Shown here one piece after another: positions 1 through 9,848 of a DNA stretch of 43,687 nucleotides. A program made the position numbers and the translations under genes. The stretch comes from Kitasatospora sp. SolWspMP-SS2h (GTDB taxonomy: Bacteria > Actinomycetota > Actinomycetes > Streptomycetales > Streptomycetaceae): assembly GCF_003259315.1 (NCBI RefSeq), contig NZ_QLLT01000043.1, positions 1 to 43,687 on the forward strand, in the 5' to 3' direction. A model generated the notes under the pieces. That model did not search any database, had not been told where the DNA came from, and was given only the letters and a program-made list of their open reading frames with translations. Each line of letters starts with the position of its first letter. The first letter of the stretch is position 1.

Positions 1-1
1 C

Positions 2-136
2 TACCGCCTGCGCAACGTCGTCGAACGCTGCTTCAACCGGCTCAAGCAGTGGCGCGGCCTGGCCACCCGCTACGACAAGACCATCGAGTCCTACCAGGCC
101 ACCGTCACCATCGCCTCAATCCTGCTCTGGATTTGA
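2..136 (+). pseudogene. IS5-type transposase, C-terminal fragment (cut by window edge)
   Basis: An open frame enters from the left edge and stops at 134-136, giving 44 residues. The motif RNVVERCFNRLKQWRGLATR followed by a YDK-x5-Y segment is typical of the C-terminal DDE/RNase H-like part of IS5-family (IS1421/IS112-like) transposases, including the catalytic Glu of the ERCFNRLK helix. The rest of the gene lies outside the window, so I cannot tell whether the element is intact or already a relic. The bases after the stop (about 134-152) should hold the right terminal inverted repeat, followed by a CTAG tetranucleotide at 153-156. No other transposase piece is visible in the window. Confidence 0.8.
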
Positions 137-152
137 TCTTTGAAGACGACTC

Positions 153-1913
153 CTAGGCCCGGTCCAGCCGCTGCTCGAACCAGACCACCTTGCCCGCCCC
201 TAGCCGGGTCGCCCCCCAGCGGTCCGCGCACCGGGAGACTATCTGCAGGCCCCGGCCGCGCTCCTCCTCCGGACCGGCCCGGCGGGTGCGGGGCAGCGCC
301 GGGGAGTCGTCGCCCACCTCGCAGCGCAGCACCGAGGTGCGCACCAGGCGCAGCGTCACCGGCCGGGTGGCGTGCTGGATCGCGTTGGTGACCAGCTCGC
401 TGACCATCAGCTCGCAGCTCTCCGCGAGGTGGTCCAGCCCCCACCGGCGCAGCGCGTGCCCGGCCAGCCGGCGGGCCCGACCCGGCGTCTCGTGCCGGGG
501 CCGCAGGTGCCAGTGCGCCACGTCCTCGGCCGGGATGCCGTCGAACGCGGCCGCCAGCAGCGCGATGTCGTCGGCCCGGTCGCCCGGCGGCAGGATGCGC
601 AGCGCCTCCTGGCACAGCTGCTCCGGGGTGAACCGGTGCCCGCCCGCCAGCCGGGCCCGCAGCAGCTCCAGGCCGGTGCCGAGCGGGCGGTGCCGGGTCT
701 CCACCAGGCCGTCGGTGAACAGCAGCAGCGCCGAACCGGGCGGCGCGGGCAGCTCCACCGAGGCGAAGTCCACCCCGCCGACGCCGATCGGCGCGCCCGA
801 GGGCAGCTCCAGCAGCTCGCTGCTGCCGTCCGGACCGATCAGCACCGGCGGCACGTGCCCGGCGTTGGCGATCCGCACCCGGCCCGCGATCGGGTCGTAC
901 ACCGCGTACACGCAGGTCGCCAGGTGCTGCTCGCGGCCCAGCCGCTGGGCCTGCTCGTCCAGGTGGTACAGCACCTCGTGCGGCGGCAGGTCGAGGCCCG
1001 CCAGGGTCTGCGCGGAGGTGCGCAGCTGGCCCATCACGGCGGCCGAGGTCAGCGAGTGGCCCATCACGTCGCCGGTGATCAGGGCGACCCGGTTGCCGGG
1101 CAGCGGGATCGAGTCGTACCAGTCGCCGCCGACCTGCGCGCCGCGCTCGCCCGGCAGGTAGCGGTGCGCCAGCCGGACGCCGTGCGGCTGCGGCAGGTGC
1201 GCGGGCAGCATCGAGCGCTGGAGCTCGTCGGCGATCTCCCACTCGCGGGTGTAGCGCAGCGCGGTGTCCACCGCGAGGCCGCCGTGGGTGGCCAGGTGGG
1301 CGGCGGTCGCCGCGTCGGCCGGGTCGAAACCCGCCGGGGAGCCGTCCGGCCGCGGGCGGCGGACCAGCAGCAGCACGCCCAGCGCGGCCTGCCGCCCGTG
1401 CAGCGGCAGCGCCAGCAGCGCCGTCCCGGCCGGCAGCCGGCCCAGCGCCCGGGCGCCCAGCAGTTCGGCGGCCGGACCGCCCCGGCGGCGGCCGTCCAGC
1501 ACGGTCGGCCCGCTCGCGGCGCGGCGGGCCAGCAACCGTTCCAGCTCGCCGCCGGGCAGCACCGGGCGCACCCCCGCGCTGCGGCCCAGCCTGGTCCCGC
1601 GGGTGTGCCGCACCCGCAGCGCCCGGGGCGGGCCCGGGTCGCGCTCGACGTCCGGCAGCGGGTCGCGGACCAGAACCACCAGGGCGTCCGCGACCGCCGG
1701 GACGAGCACCCGGCCCAGGTTGCGCAGCGTCGCCGTCAGGTCGAGCGAGCTGTTGATCAGCCGGGCCGCCCGGTCCAGCGCCGCCAGCCGCTCCGCCAGC
1801 CGCCCGGGCACGCCGGAGGCCGCCTCGCCGGACCGGCCCGCGCCGGGCGGCGGGTGCCGCTGGACGGGAACGGCGGGCTGCTGCCCCGCCAGGGACTCCA
1901 GGTGGTCGCGCAC
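153..1913 (-). CDS. GAF - SpoIIE (PP2C) phosphatase - HATPase_c2 protein, 586 aa
   Basis: Predicted cytoplasmic regulator that would dephosphorylate an anti-sigma-factor antagonist and also carries an RsbW/SpoIIAB-like kinase domain. A GAF-like region covers about residues 40-225. The PP2C/SpoIIE domain (about 235-450) has the metal-binding motifs GGDWYDSIPLPG, GDVMGH, TDGLVE and ADDIALL. The HATPase_c2 domain (about 470-580) has the N box ELVTNAIQHA and the G box RGRGLQIV. It lacks the PAS domains seen in the two paralogues at 30.2-35.6 kb. The C-terminus GKVVWFEQRLDRA aligns with the paralogues' WFEL ending, so the protein looks complete although an insertion element starts at its stop codon. 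The methyltransferase gene upstream on the same strand ends 52 bp before this start, so the two may be co-transcribed. Confidence 0.88.
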   Translation of the reverse strand: MRDHLESLAGQQPAVPVQRHPPPGAGRSGEAASGVPGRLAERLAALDRAARLINSSLDLTATLRNLGRVLVPAVADALVVLVRDPLPDVERDPGPPRALRVRHTRGTRLGRSAGVRPVLPGGELERLLARRAASGPTVLDGRRRGGPAAELLGARALGRLPAGTALLALPLHGRQAALGVLLLVRRPRPDGSPAGFDPADAATAAHLATHGGLAVDTALRYTREWEIADELQRSMLPAHLPQPHGVRLAHRYLPGERGAQVGGDWYDSIPLPGNRVALITGDVMGHSLTSAAVMGQLRTSAQTLAGLDLPPHEVLYHLDEQAQRLGREQHLATCVYAVYDPIAGRVRIANAGHVPPVLIGPDGSSELLELPSGAPIGVGGVDFASVELPAPPGSALLLFTDGLVETRHRPLGTGLELLRARLAGGHRFTPEQLCQEALRILPPGDRADDIALLAAAFDGIPAEDVAHWHLRPRHETPGRARRLAGHALRRWGLDHLAESCELMVSELVTNAIQHATRPVTLRLVRTSVLRCEVGDDSPALPRTRRAGPEEERGRGLQIVSRCADRWGATRLGAGKVVWFEQRLDRA

Positions 1914-1965
1914 GGGCTGCCCGATCTGTGCAGATGTGGTCTCGGGGACGGAAGCCGACGCCTCG

Positions 1966-2703
1966 TCAGCCGGTGCGCCGGCAGCGCAGGTACAGCTGGG
2001 TCTCCGGCGGCTGCGCGGACCCGGCGGGCGCGTACGACCGGCTGTCCACCGCCCGCACCGCGAAGCCGCTGCGCTCCAGCAGCCCGACCAGCTCCTCGCG
2101 CAGGTAGCCGCTGACCCGGATCTCCTGCTCCAGGAACGGCAGCGGCGCGTCGTCCAGGTCCGCCTCGACCATGCCCAGCGCCAGCAGGCCGCCGGGGCGC
2201 AGCAGGGCGCGGAGCCGGCCGAGCGTCTCGGCGATCTCGGCCCGGGGCAGCATCAGCAGCGAGAAGAACGCGGTCGCGGCGTCCAGCGAGCCGTTCCCGT
2301 CCGGGCCCAGCTCCTCGACGCCCCAGCGGGACGCGGCGCCGTCCAGGCCCAGGTCCAGGACGTCCATCCGGTGGAACTCCGCCGCCGGGACGGCCGCCCG
2401 GGCCCGGGCCAGCATGCCCTCGGACAGGTCGACGCCCGTCACCCGCAGCCCACCGTCCGCCAGTTGGCGGGCGGTCGGCTCGCCGGCCCCGCAGCCCACG
2501 TCCAGCACCCGGGCCCCGGACGGGAGTTCGGCCAGCAGCCAGTCGCCGCACGCGAGCTGCCCGGCCCTGGCCGGAAACACCTCCTGGTAGCGGCCCCCGA
2601 CCGCGTCGAACACGGCGGCCCGGCGGGCCCGTTCCTCCCGGCGCGCACCCGCCGCGGACGCCGGGCCGGCGTCGTCGGCGGCAGCGGTCTGTTCGTCCGT
2701 CAC
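1966..2703 (-). CDS. Class I SAM-dependent methyltransferase, 245 aa
   Basis: Rossmann-fold methyltransferase with motif I VLDVGCGAGEPTARQ at about residues 65-80, the acidic loop GVDLSEGM, and a post-I segment FHRMDVLDL. The middle reads like the UbiE/Methyltransf_25 family; the substrate cannot be inferred. A longer frame runs upstream to 2910, but its extra residues are Arg/Gly/Pro-rich and unlike protein. I chose GTG at 2703 (protein begins VTDEQTAAADD), which has a GGAGAGG ribosome-binding site at 2717-2723, spaced a little long. It reads toward the GAF/SpoIIE phosphatase gene and may be co-transcribed with it. Confidence 0.8.
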   Translation of the reverse strand: MTDEQTAAADDAGPASAAGARREERARRAAVFDAVGGRYQEVFPARAGQLACGDWLLAELPSGARVLDVGCGAGEPTARQLADGGLRVTGVDLSEGMLARARAAVPAAEFHRMDVLDLGLDGAASRWGVEELGPDGNGSLDAATAFFSLLMLPRAEIAETLGRLRALLRPGGLLALGMVEADLDDAPLPFLEQEIRVSGYLREELVGLLERSGFAVRAVDSRSYAPAGSAQPPETQLYLRCRRTG

Positions 2704-3128
2704 GATGATCTGGGCACCTCTCCCGCGCGCGTCCTGCCCTGCCCGTCGTGGCCCGCACTCCACTCCCGACCCTGGCCTTCGAGGATAAACGCGATCACCG
2801 GACCGTGGAGTCCGTTTCCGGCCAACCCGTGCGCCGCTGGGCGCTTGTCGCCCGCCAGGGGAAGCACCCGGGGCCCGCGACGGAGCGCGCCACCGCGCCG
2901 CGCGCCGCATGGCGCACCGGCGGCAGGGCGGTGACCTGCGCCGACGCCGGATCGACGGCCGGGCCGCGGGCGTTTATCGAACGTCAATCGCGACCTGTCA
3001 GAGTCTTCCCAGCGCCGGGGAAGCGTCAAAGCGTTCCCGCAGCCGGGGGGCTGCGGGGACGCCGACGCTCCGGGGGGACGGGCTTCCGCCAGGGGGGACC
3101 AGGGGGGACACCAGGGGGGAACGGGAGC
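2704..3128. other. Intergenic region with G-rich direct repeats
   Basis: This 425-bp gap separates the 3' end of the SARP gene from the start of the methyltransferase gene, both on the minus strand. The part next to the SARP stop (3072-3125) carries runs of 6, 3, 6, 6, 6 and 3 guanines on the + strand, built around a repeated AGGGGGGAC unit. The rest is GC-rich and I find no convincing ORF or RNA gene. The methyltransferase promoter should lie here, but no clear -35/-10 pair is visible. Confidence 0.6.
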
Positions 3129-6104
3129 CTAGGGCGCGGTGGGGGGAACAGGGGGAGGCTCGGTGTGCCGAGACGTGATGAGGTCCTGCACGGGCTGGGC
3201 CTCGGGCACACCGAGCCGCGTGAACACCGTGAGCGCCTCCCGGAGGCACGCCAGCCCGCGCGAGGGCTGCCCCAGCTCCAGGAGCGCCTCGCCCAGCGCC
3301 GCGTTCGCCATGCCCTGGCAGTACGCGGCCTCGATCTCCTGGGCGATCGACAGCGACTCCTCGGCCGCCTCCGCCGCCGCCGGGAACCGGCCGTCCGCCA
3401 GCAGGCAGGCCGCCAGCCGGGCCAGCGAGTAGCCCTCCCAGATCGGGTGCTGCTGCTGCCGGTACAGCTGGTGCGCCTCCCGCAGGTGCACCGCCGCCTC
3501 ACCGGGCGAACCGGTCGAGCGCAGCACCACGCCCAACTGGTAGAGCGTGTCCGCCAGGCACGGCACGTTCCCGGACGCCCGGGCCGCCGCCACCGCAGCG
3601 CGCGCGGACTCCTCGGCCTCGGCGTGGCGGTCCAGGCCGACGTACGCCCGGGCCATGTTGCCCAGCAGCCGGGCCTCGTTCGTCGGAGCGTCCAGTCCGC
3701 AAGCGATCCGGTGGGCCTGCTGGTAGAACGGCAGCGCCTCGGCGGACCGGCCCGCCATGATCAGGATGATCGCCAGGGCGTTGGCCGTGACCATGCGCAG
3801 CACGGTGGGGCGATCGGCGGGCTGCAACGCCAGGCTGTGGGCCAACCACTTCTCGGCCTCGGCGAGTTCGCCGCCGATCCGGTGGATCTGGCCGAGCGCG
3901 AAGTGCACGCTGGCCAGGGCCACCGAGTCCTGCTGCGCCGCAGGACTGACCGAGGCGGCCCGGAGCATGGCCAGGATCCGGGGGGCCAGCGTGGGGTCCT
4001 CGATCACGGAGACCATGCTCTGCACGATGTCCAGCGCCGGATGGAGCAGGGCCAGCGGGGCGTTCGCGGCCGCCTCGACGGCGCTCAGCAGGACGGGGAC
4101 CTCCGAGCGCAGCCATTCGCGCGCGGTGTCGTTGTCGGGGAACGCGCGTCCGGCCGAGTCGGCCCGGTGCAGTGGTTCGACGGGCCGGTCGTCCGGCTCC
4201 ATCACCCGCAGCGCGTTCTGCATGGTGGCGTCCAGCAGGTCCAGCAGCCGCAGCAGCGCCTCGTGCTGCTGCTCGACGTCCCCCAGCTTGGCGTTCTGCC
4301 GCTGCGCGTACAGGCGCAGCAGGTCGTGGTACCGGTACCGGCCGGGGGTGAAGCACTCCAGCATGTTGGCCTCGACCAGGGACTCCGCCAGGTCCTCGGC
4401 CTCCTGCTCGGAGGTGCCGAGCAGCGCGGTGACGGCGGGCAGCGGCAGGTCGGGGGAGTCGACCAGGGCGAGCAGCCGGAAGGCCCGGGCCTCCTCCGGC
4501 CGGAGCTGGGCGTAACCGAGTCCCAGGGTGGTCTCCACGGCGAGGTTGCCGAGCTGGAGCTCCTGGAGCCGGTTGCGCTGGTCCGCTAACCGCCGGGCCA
4601 GGTCGGAGACGCTCCAGCGCGGACGGCTGGCCAGCCGGGCGGCGGCGATCCGGACCGCCAGCGGCAGGAAGCCGCAGGAAGTCACCACCTGGAGCGCGGC
4701 CTCGGGTTCGGCGCCGACCCGCTCGGCCCCGACGATCGCCGAGAACAGCGCCAGCGCCTCGTCCGGGGTCAGCTCCTCGATGTCCACCAGGTGCGCGCCG
4801 GGCAGTTCGGCCAGCCGGGAGCGGCTGGTCACCATTACCGCGTTGCCGGAGACGCCGGGGATCAGCGGCCGCAGCTGCCCGGCGTCGCGGGCGTTGTCGA
4901 GCAGGATCAGCATCCGCTTGTCGGCCAGCAGCGAGCGGTACAGCGCGGCGCGCTGGTCCAGCGAGTCGGGGGCGTCGGGCGCGCCGAGCGCGTGCAGGAA
5001 GTCGCCGAGCACCACGGCCGGGTCGGCCGGGGAGGCGCCCGCGCCGCGCAGGTCCACGTACAGCTGCCCGTCCGGGAAGTCCGGCCGCAGCGAGTGCGCC
5101 ACGTGCACCGCGAGGGTGGTCTTGCCGACGCCGCCGATGCCGGCCAGCGAGGTCACCACGACGGCTTGGCCGGAACCCGCCCTCAGCACGTCCCGCAGCT
5201 CGCCGACCAGCTTGTTGCGGCCGCTGAAGTCCGAGACGTCGGCCGGGAGTTGGGCGGGTGGGACGAAGGCGGTCGGATCCTCGGCGGTCTTCGGCGGGGC
5301 GGCCGAGGTGGCCAGCAGCTCCGGGTCGCCGGCCAGGATCCGGGCGTGCACCGCGGAGAGCCCGCCGCCCGGCTCCACGCCCAGCTCGTCGATCAGCAGC
5401 TTCCGGGTGTCCGCGTACACGCCCAGCGACTCGGCCTGCCGGCCGCTGCGGTACAGCGCCAGCATCAGCAGTTCGCGCAGCCGCTCGCGCAGCGGGTACG
5501 CGGCGGACAGCGCGTTCAACTCGGCCACCACGTCGGCGTGCAGGCCGATCTCCAGGGCCAGCGCGCAGCGCTCCTCGGCCACCGCGAGCTGCCGTTCCGC
5601 CAGCCGGTTGCGCTGGGTCTCGGCGTACGGGCCCGGCACGCCGGGCAGCGGGCGGCCGCGCCACAGGTCGAGCGCGGCGACCAGGGTGTCGTGGGCGGAG
5701 CGCAGGCCGCCGTCGCCCCGGGCGGTCCCGGCGTCCGTGACCCGGTGCTCGAAGACGGTCAGGTCCAGGGCGTCGGCCGGGATCCGCAGCGCGTAGCCGT
5801 CGGTCATCGAGACCAGGACCTCGGCGGGCTTGCGGGCGGCCCGGTTCGGCTCCAGCACCGAGCGCAGCCGGGAGACGTAGGTGCGCAGCGCGGCCACCGC
5901 CTGCGGCGGGGTGCGCTCCCCCCAGATGCCGTCGACCAGGTCGTCGGTGGTCACCGGACGGCCCTCGCTGAGCAACAGGGCCACCAGCACGGCCTGTTGC
6001 TGCGGCGATCCGAGCGCCAGCGGCGCGTCACCGCGCCACGCCTGGACAGGGCCGAGCACTTGGAAACGCAACGCCCCGGCGGAGCGCGTGTCCTGATGCT
6101 CCAT
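3129..6104 (-). CDS. AfsR-like SARP transcriptional regulator (OmpR-type DNA-binding - BTAD - NB-ARC - TPR), 991 aa
   Basis: Large pleiotropic or pathway-type activator. Residues about 12-95 form an OmpR-type winged helix (FQVLGPVQAWRGDAPLALGS ... LVDGIWGERTPPQA). The bacterial transcriptional activation domain covers about 100-250 (LALEIGLHADVVAELNAL, then ADTRKLLIDELGVEPG). The NB-ARC ATPase starts near 290, with P-loop GIGGVGKTT at 322-330, Walker B MLILLDNARD around 398-407, and SRSRLAELPG in the sensor region. Residues about 620-970 are TPR-rich (repeated A-x3-H/Y and LG/A patterns). The length matches AfsR (about 990 aa), but the chromosomal context is not that of S. coelicolor afsR-afsS, so I call it AfsR-like. 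The ATG at 6104 is preceded by AGGGGAGGA on the minus strand. It is divergent from a 69-aa peptide gene, and the shared spacer holds a palindrome. Confidence 0.93.
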   Translation of the reverse strand: MEHQDTRSAGALRFQVLGPVQAWRGDAPLALGSPQQQAVLVALLLSEGRPVTTDDLVDGIWGERTPPQAVAALRTYVSRLRSVLEPNRAARKPAEVLVSMTDGYALRIPADALDLTVFEHRVTDAGTARGDGGLRSAHDTLVAALDLWRGRPLPGVPGPYAETQRNRLAERQLAVAEERCALALEIGLHADVVAELNALSAAYPLRERLRELLMLALYRSGRQAESLGVYADTRKLLIDELGVEPGGGLSAVHARILAGDPELLATSAAPPKTAEDPTAFVPPAQLPADVSDFSGRNKLVGELRDVLRAGSGQAVVVTSLAGIGGVGKTTLAVHVAHSLRPDFPDGQLYVDLRGAGASPADPAVVLGDFLHALGAPDAPDSLDQRAALYRSLLADKRMLILLDNARDAGQLRPLIPGVSGNAVMVTSRSRLAELPGAHLVDIEELTPDEALALFSAIVGAERVGAEPEAALQVVTSCGFLPLAVRIAAARLASRPRWSVSDLARRLADQRNRLQELQLGNLAVETTLGLGYAQLRPEEARAFRLLALVDSPDLPLPAVTALLGTSEQEAEDLAESLVEANMLECFTPGRYRYHDLLRLYAQRQNAKLGDVEQQHEALLRLLDLLDATMQNALRVMEPDDRPVEPLHRADSAGRAFPDNDTAREWLRSEVPVLLSAVEAAANAPLALLHPALDIVQSMVSVIEDPTLAPRILAMLRAASVSPAAQQDSVALASVHFALGQIHRIGGELAEAEKWLAHSLALQPADRPTVLRMVTANALAIILIMAGRSAEALPFYQQAHRIACGLDAPTNEARLLGNMARAYVGLDRHAEAEESARAAVAAARASGNVPCLADTLYQLGVVLRSTGSPGEAAVHLREAHQLYRQQQHPIWEGYSLARLAACLLADGRFPAAAEAAEESLSIAQEIEAAYCQGMANAALGEALLELGQPSRGLACLREALTVFTRLGVPEAQPVQDLITSRHTEPPPVPPTAP

Positions 6105-6189
6105 GTCCTCCCCTGTGGCCGATGAACCGTCTGTTCCCCACGCCGCCGCCGGTCGTGCGGGGGCGACAGCTTATGAGGAAGCGCGCAAA

Positions 6190-6206
6190 CATCCACCAAG
6201 TGGATG
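6190..6206. promoter_or_regulatory. Palindrome in the SARP / small-peptide divergent spacer (candidate operator)
   Basis: CATCCAC-CAA-GTGGATG is a perfect inverted repeat with 7-bp arms and a 3-nt spacer, in the 211-bp divergent region. It sits 84 bp upstream of the SARP start and 110 bp upstream of the peptide start. The surrounding DNA is unusually AT-rich for this genome. SARPs usually bind direct heptamer repeats, so a different dimeric regulator is as likely. Confidence 0.45.
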
Positions 6207-6241
6207 CGCGGTGCAACGTTTATAAGACATTTAGCGATCCC

Positions 6242-6247
6242 TACGAT
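6242..6247 (+). promoter_or_regulatory. -10 hexamer TACGAT upstream of the 69-aa peptide gene
   Basis: TACGAT fits the principal sigma factor -10 consensus TANNNT and lies 68 nt before the peptide start codon. A weak TTTATA is found about 17 bp upstream at 6219-6224. The upstream half is poor, so activation by a bound regulator is plausible. Confidence 0.4.
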
Positions 6248-6315
6248 ACTGTCCGCGCGCCCGGGCACAGTCGTCCGGGTGATCGAACCCTCTCAGCTGA
6301 AAGGCGGCCCGCCCC

Positions 6316-6525
6316 ATGGCCGACGAGACCACCATCACCGTTCCCGAGGCCGAGCAGACCCCGGCCCCGGTCGAGCACACCGCCGACGCCGCCGACCCGA
6401 ACGCGATCGAGCACGCCCTGGAGGTGCTGGCCGAAGGCCAGCCCGCCGCGCCGGCCGTGGAGCAGATCAGGACCGGGGACGACGAGACCTTCGAGCCGCT
6501 CGGCTCGGTCACCAACTGCCCGTGA
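6316..6525 (+). CDS. Small acidic protein, 69 aa, with C-terminal Gly-Ser-Val-Thr-Asn-Cys-Pro tail
   Basis: I do not recognise this gene. The ATG at 6316 has a good ribosome-binding site (AAAGGCGG about 8 nt upstream) and the frame shows normal streptomycete third-position GC bias, so it is probably translated. The protein is Glu/Asp/Ala/Pro-rich without hydrophobic segments or a signal peptide: acidic, then a helix-like stretch (NAIEHALEVLAEG), then a short non-acidic tail FEPLGSVTNCP with the only cysteine. Such a leader/core layout resembles RiPP precursors. However, no modification enzyme, protease or transporter lies beside it, so this is only a possibility. It is divergent from the AfsR-like regulator and followed by a strong bidirectional terminator, making a one-gene unit. 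Confidence 0.65.
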   Translation: MADETTITVPEAEQTPAPVEHTADAADPNAIEHALEVLAEGQPAAPAVEQIRTGDDETFEPLGSVTNCP

Positions 6526-6538
6526 CCGCTGCCCGCGT

Positions 6539-6584
6539 GAACGGGACGAGCCCCGGCCCTCACCGGCCGGGGCTCGTCCCGTTC
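6539..6584. terminator. Bidirectional terminator, 20-bp perfect stem
   Basis: Arms 6539-6558 and 6565-6584 are perfect reverse complements (GAACGGGACGAGCCCCGGCC on the left) with a 6-nt loop. It lies between the stop of the peptide gene and the stop of the convergent fumarase gene and would serve both. No U-tract follows, as is usual in streptomycetes. Confidence 0.9.
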
Positions 6585-6600
6585 GCCCGCTCCGCGGCCG

Positions 6601-8262
<1,662 letters not shown>

Positions 8263-8411
8263 GGGGTGATCCTTCGGTTCTTTCGGCTTCGTCGACGAGG
8301 CACCCTCCAGGTTAGGCGCACCTGTCCGCGCCCCCGGCGGTAAGGTCGGCCTGCGTGACCGGCGTCACGCGCGTTGCGTCGAACCGCCGTTCGGTTCCGG
8401 GGTCGGCTCGC

Positions 8412-8426
8412 TAGGCTTGTGACGTG
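8412..8426 (+). promoter_or_regulatory. -10 element placing the start point on the DUF1707 GTG (leaderless)
   Basis: TAGGCT (8412-8417) is followed by exactly six bases and then the GTG start at 8424, with no ribosome-binding site between. With the usual 6-7 nt between the -10 and the start point, the mRNA would begin on or next to the G of GTG. A poor -35 (TTCGGT, 8390-8395) lies 16 bp upstream. Confidence 0.55.
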
Positions 8427-9164
8427 GACAACTCTCCCGCGCAGGACCCGCAGGGCCCGCTGCCCGCCCCGCTGCCGAAGAACGAGCCCGCGCCGGCTCC
8501 CGACCGGACCCCCGGTACCGACCTGGCCGCCGAACTGCGCGCCTCCGACGCCGACCGCGAACGCGTCGCCGACCTGCTCCGCGACGCCTACGCCGAGGGC
8601 CGGCTCACCGTCGACGAGCACGCCGAACGCGTCGAGGCCGCCTACGGCGCCCGCACCTTCGGCGAGTTGGAGCCCCTCACCCGCGACCTCCCCGGCCACC
8701 CCGGGCCGATCCGGCACAACCTCACCAAGGCCCCGCTGGACGACCGGGCCCCCGCCCCGAAGCCCGCCCTGCCCCCGGCCCGGGCCGAGGCGCCCACCAT
8801 GGTCGCGGTGTTCGGCGGCGCCGCCCGCAAGGGCCGCTGGCGGGTGGGCTCCCACCTCAAGGCGGTCGCCGTGTTCGGCGGCATCGAGATCGACCTCACC
8901 GACGCGGTCTTCGAGTCCCCCGAGGTGGTCATCGAGGTGGTCTCGGTGTTCGGCGGCGTCGACATCCGGGTCCCCGAGAACGTCAGCCTGCACGGCGGCG
9001 GCGCCGGGGTGTTCGGCGGCTTCGAGGTCCGCGAGCAGACCTCCGCCGACCCGCACGCGCCCGTGGTCCGGGTCAAGGGCGCCGCGGTGTTCGGCGGCGT
9101 CGACGCCAGGCCGCGCCGCGGCAAGAAGCTCAAGGAGTGGGTGCGCCGACAGCTCGACGGCTGA
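8424..9164 (+). CDS. DUF1707 protein with LiaF-like C-terminal beta domain, 246 aa
   Basis: The DUF1707 (SHOCT-like) domain occupies about residues 30-85: RASDADRERVADLLRDAYAE, GRLTVDEHAERVEAAYGART, then FGELEPLTRDLP. The C-terminal half is a series of beta repeats each carrying VFGG (five copies between about residues 130 and 235), the pattern of the LiaF/DUF2154 'cell wall-active antibiotics response' domain. No transmembrane segment is evident, so it is probably cytoplasmic or membrane-peripheral. The family is linked to envelope-stress sensing in Firmicutes (LiaF); a role here is inference. The GTG start is supported by the conserved DUF1707 position and by the -10 six bases upstream. Confidence 0.85.
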   Translation: MDNSPAQDPQGPLPAPLPKNEPAPAPDRTPGTDLAAELRASDADRERVADLLRDAYAEGRLTVDEHAERVEAAYGARTFGELEPLTRDLPGHPGPIRHNLTKAPLDDRAPAPKPALPPARAEAPTMVAVFGGAARKGRWRVGSHLKAVAVFGGIEIDLTDAVFESPEVVIEVVSVFGGVDIRVPENVSLHGGGAGVFGGFEVREQTSADPHAPVVRVKGAAVFGGVDARPRRGKKLKEWVRRQLDG

Positions 9165-9407
9165 CCTGCGCGGTCACCGACGGGGCGTCAACTCGCCGGG
9201 CGGCACTCGCCGTTGCCCCGAGTGCAGGGCGTAGTCGATTGCGTGCGGTGTGCATGAATCCCGGAGCGGCGGGGTAGTTCCCCTCGCACATCGTTCCTGT
9301 ACGGCTGTGACCCCGCGGGTCGGCGACGGCGCCACGGCGAGGGAGCACGGGGCAGTCGGGCAGGAGGCGACATCGTCCCCGAGCCTTGAGCCTGGTCAGG
9401 AGTCACC

Positions 9408-9758
9408 GTGCTGCATCCGATCGAGTCCAGCGCCACCGCCGCCGCCCGCCGCCCGGCGGCCCAGCCGGACGTGGACGACAACCCCTGGCACACCTCGGCC
9501 GCCTGCCGCAGCGACGAGGCCGGGCTGTTCTTCGCCCCCTCCAAGGAGCCGACGGCCGCCCGGCTCTCCCGCGAGGAGCAGGCCAAGCGGGTCTGCGCCC
9601 GCTGTCCGGTCCTGCTCGAATGCCGCGAGCACGCCCTCGCCCAGCCCGAGCCCTACGGCGTCTGGGGCGGCCTCACCGCCGCCGAACGCCGGGTCGTCCT
9701 CACCCGCCGCCGACGCCGGGACACCGAGCTCCGCGTCCCGGCCCGGATAGCGGGCTGA
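9408..9758 (+). CDS. wblI: WhiB-family iron-sulfur transcriptional regulator, 116 aa
   Basis: WhiB-like proteins bind a 4Fe-4S cluster and act with the primary sigma factor in development, redox response or antibiotic resistance. The four cluster cysteines are Cys33, Cys63, Cys66 and Cys72 (spacing C-x29-C-x2-C-x5-C). The G(V/I)WGG turn is at 84-88 (GVWGG), followed by a basic DNA-binding tail RRVVLTRRRRR. The symbol wblI is given from its place between a DUF1707/fumarase block and glpX, as I remember it in S. coelicolor, and is less certain than the family. The upstream 243 bp contain no other gene. Confidence 0.9.
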   Translation: MLHPIESSATAAARRPAAQPDVDDNPWHTSAACRSDEAGLFFAPSKEPTAARLSREEQAKRVCARCPVLLECREHALAQPEPYGVWGGLTAAERRVVLTRRRRRDTELRVPARIAG

Positions 9759-9848
9759 CACCCGCCGCGCCGGACGCCGCGAGAGCCCGCCGGGCGGCAC
9801 GGAACCGGGGGCGCGGGAACCCGCGCCCCTCGACTCCGCGCCCGCCCG

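Noticed and set aside
372..2934. Long plus-strand frames (372-2114, 1264-2934) opposite the phosphatase and methyltransferase genes
   Set aside because: They are antisense shadows rich in Arg, Gly, Ala, Gln and Pro with no motif; the minus-strand proteins have full domain signatures.
6316..6525. Calling the 69-aa protein AfsS
   Set aside because: AfsS-type proteins have repeated T-x-D-x-H-M-P motifs, which are absent here.
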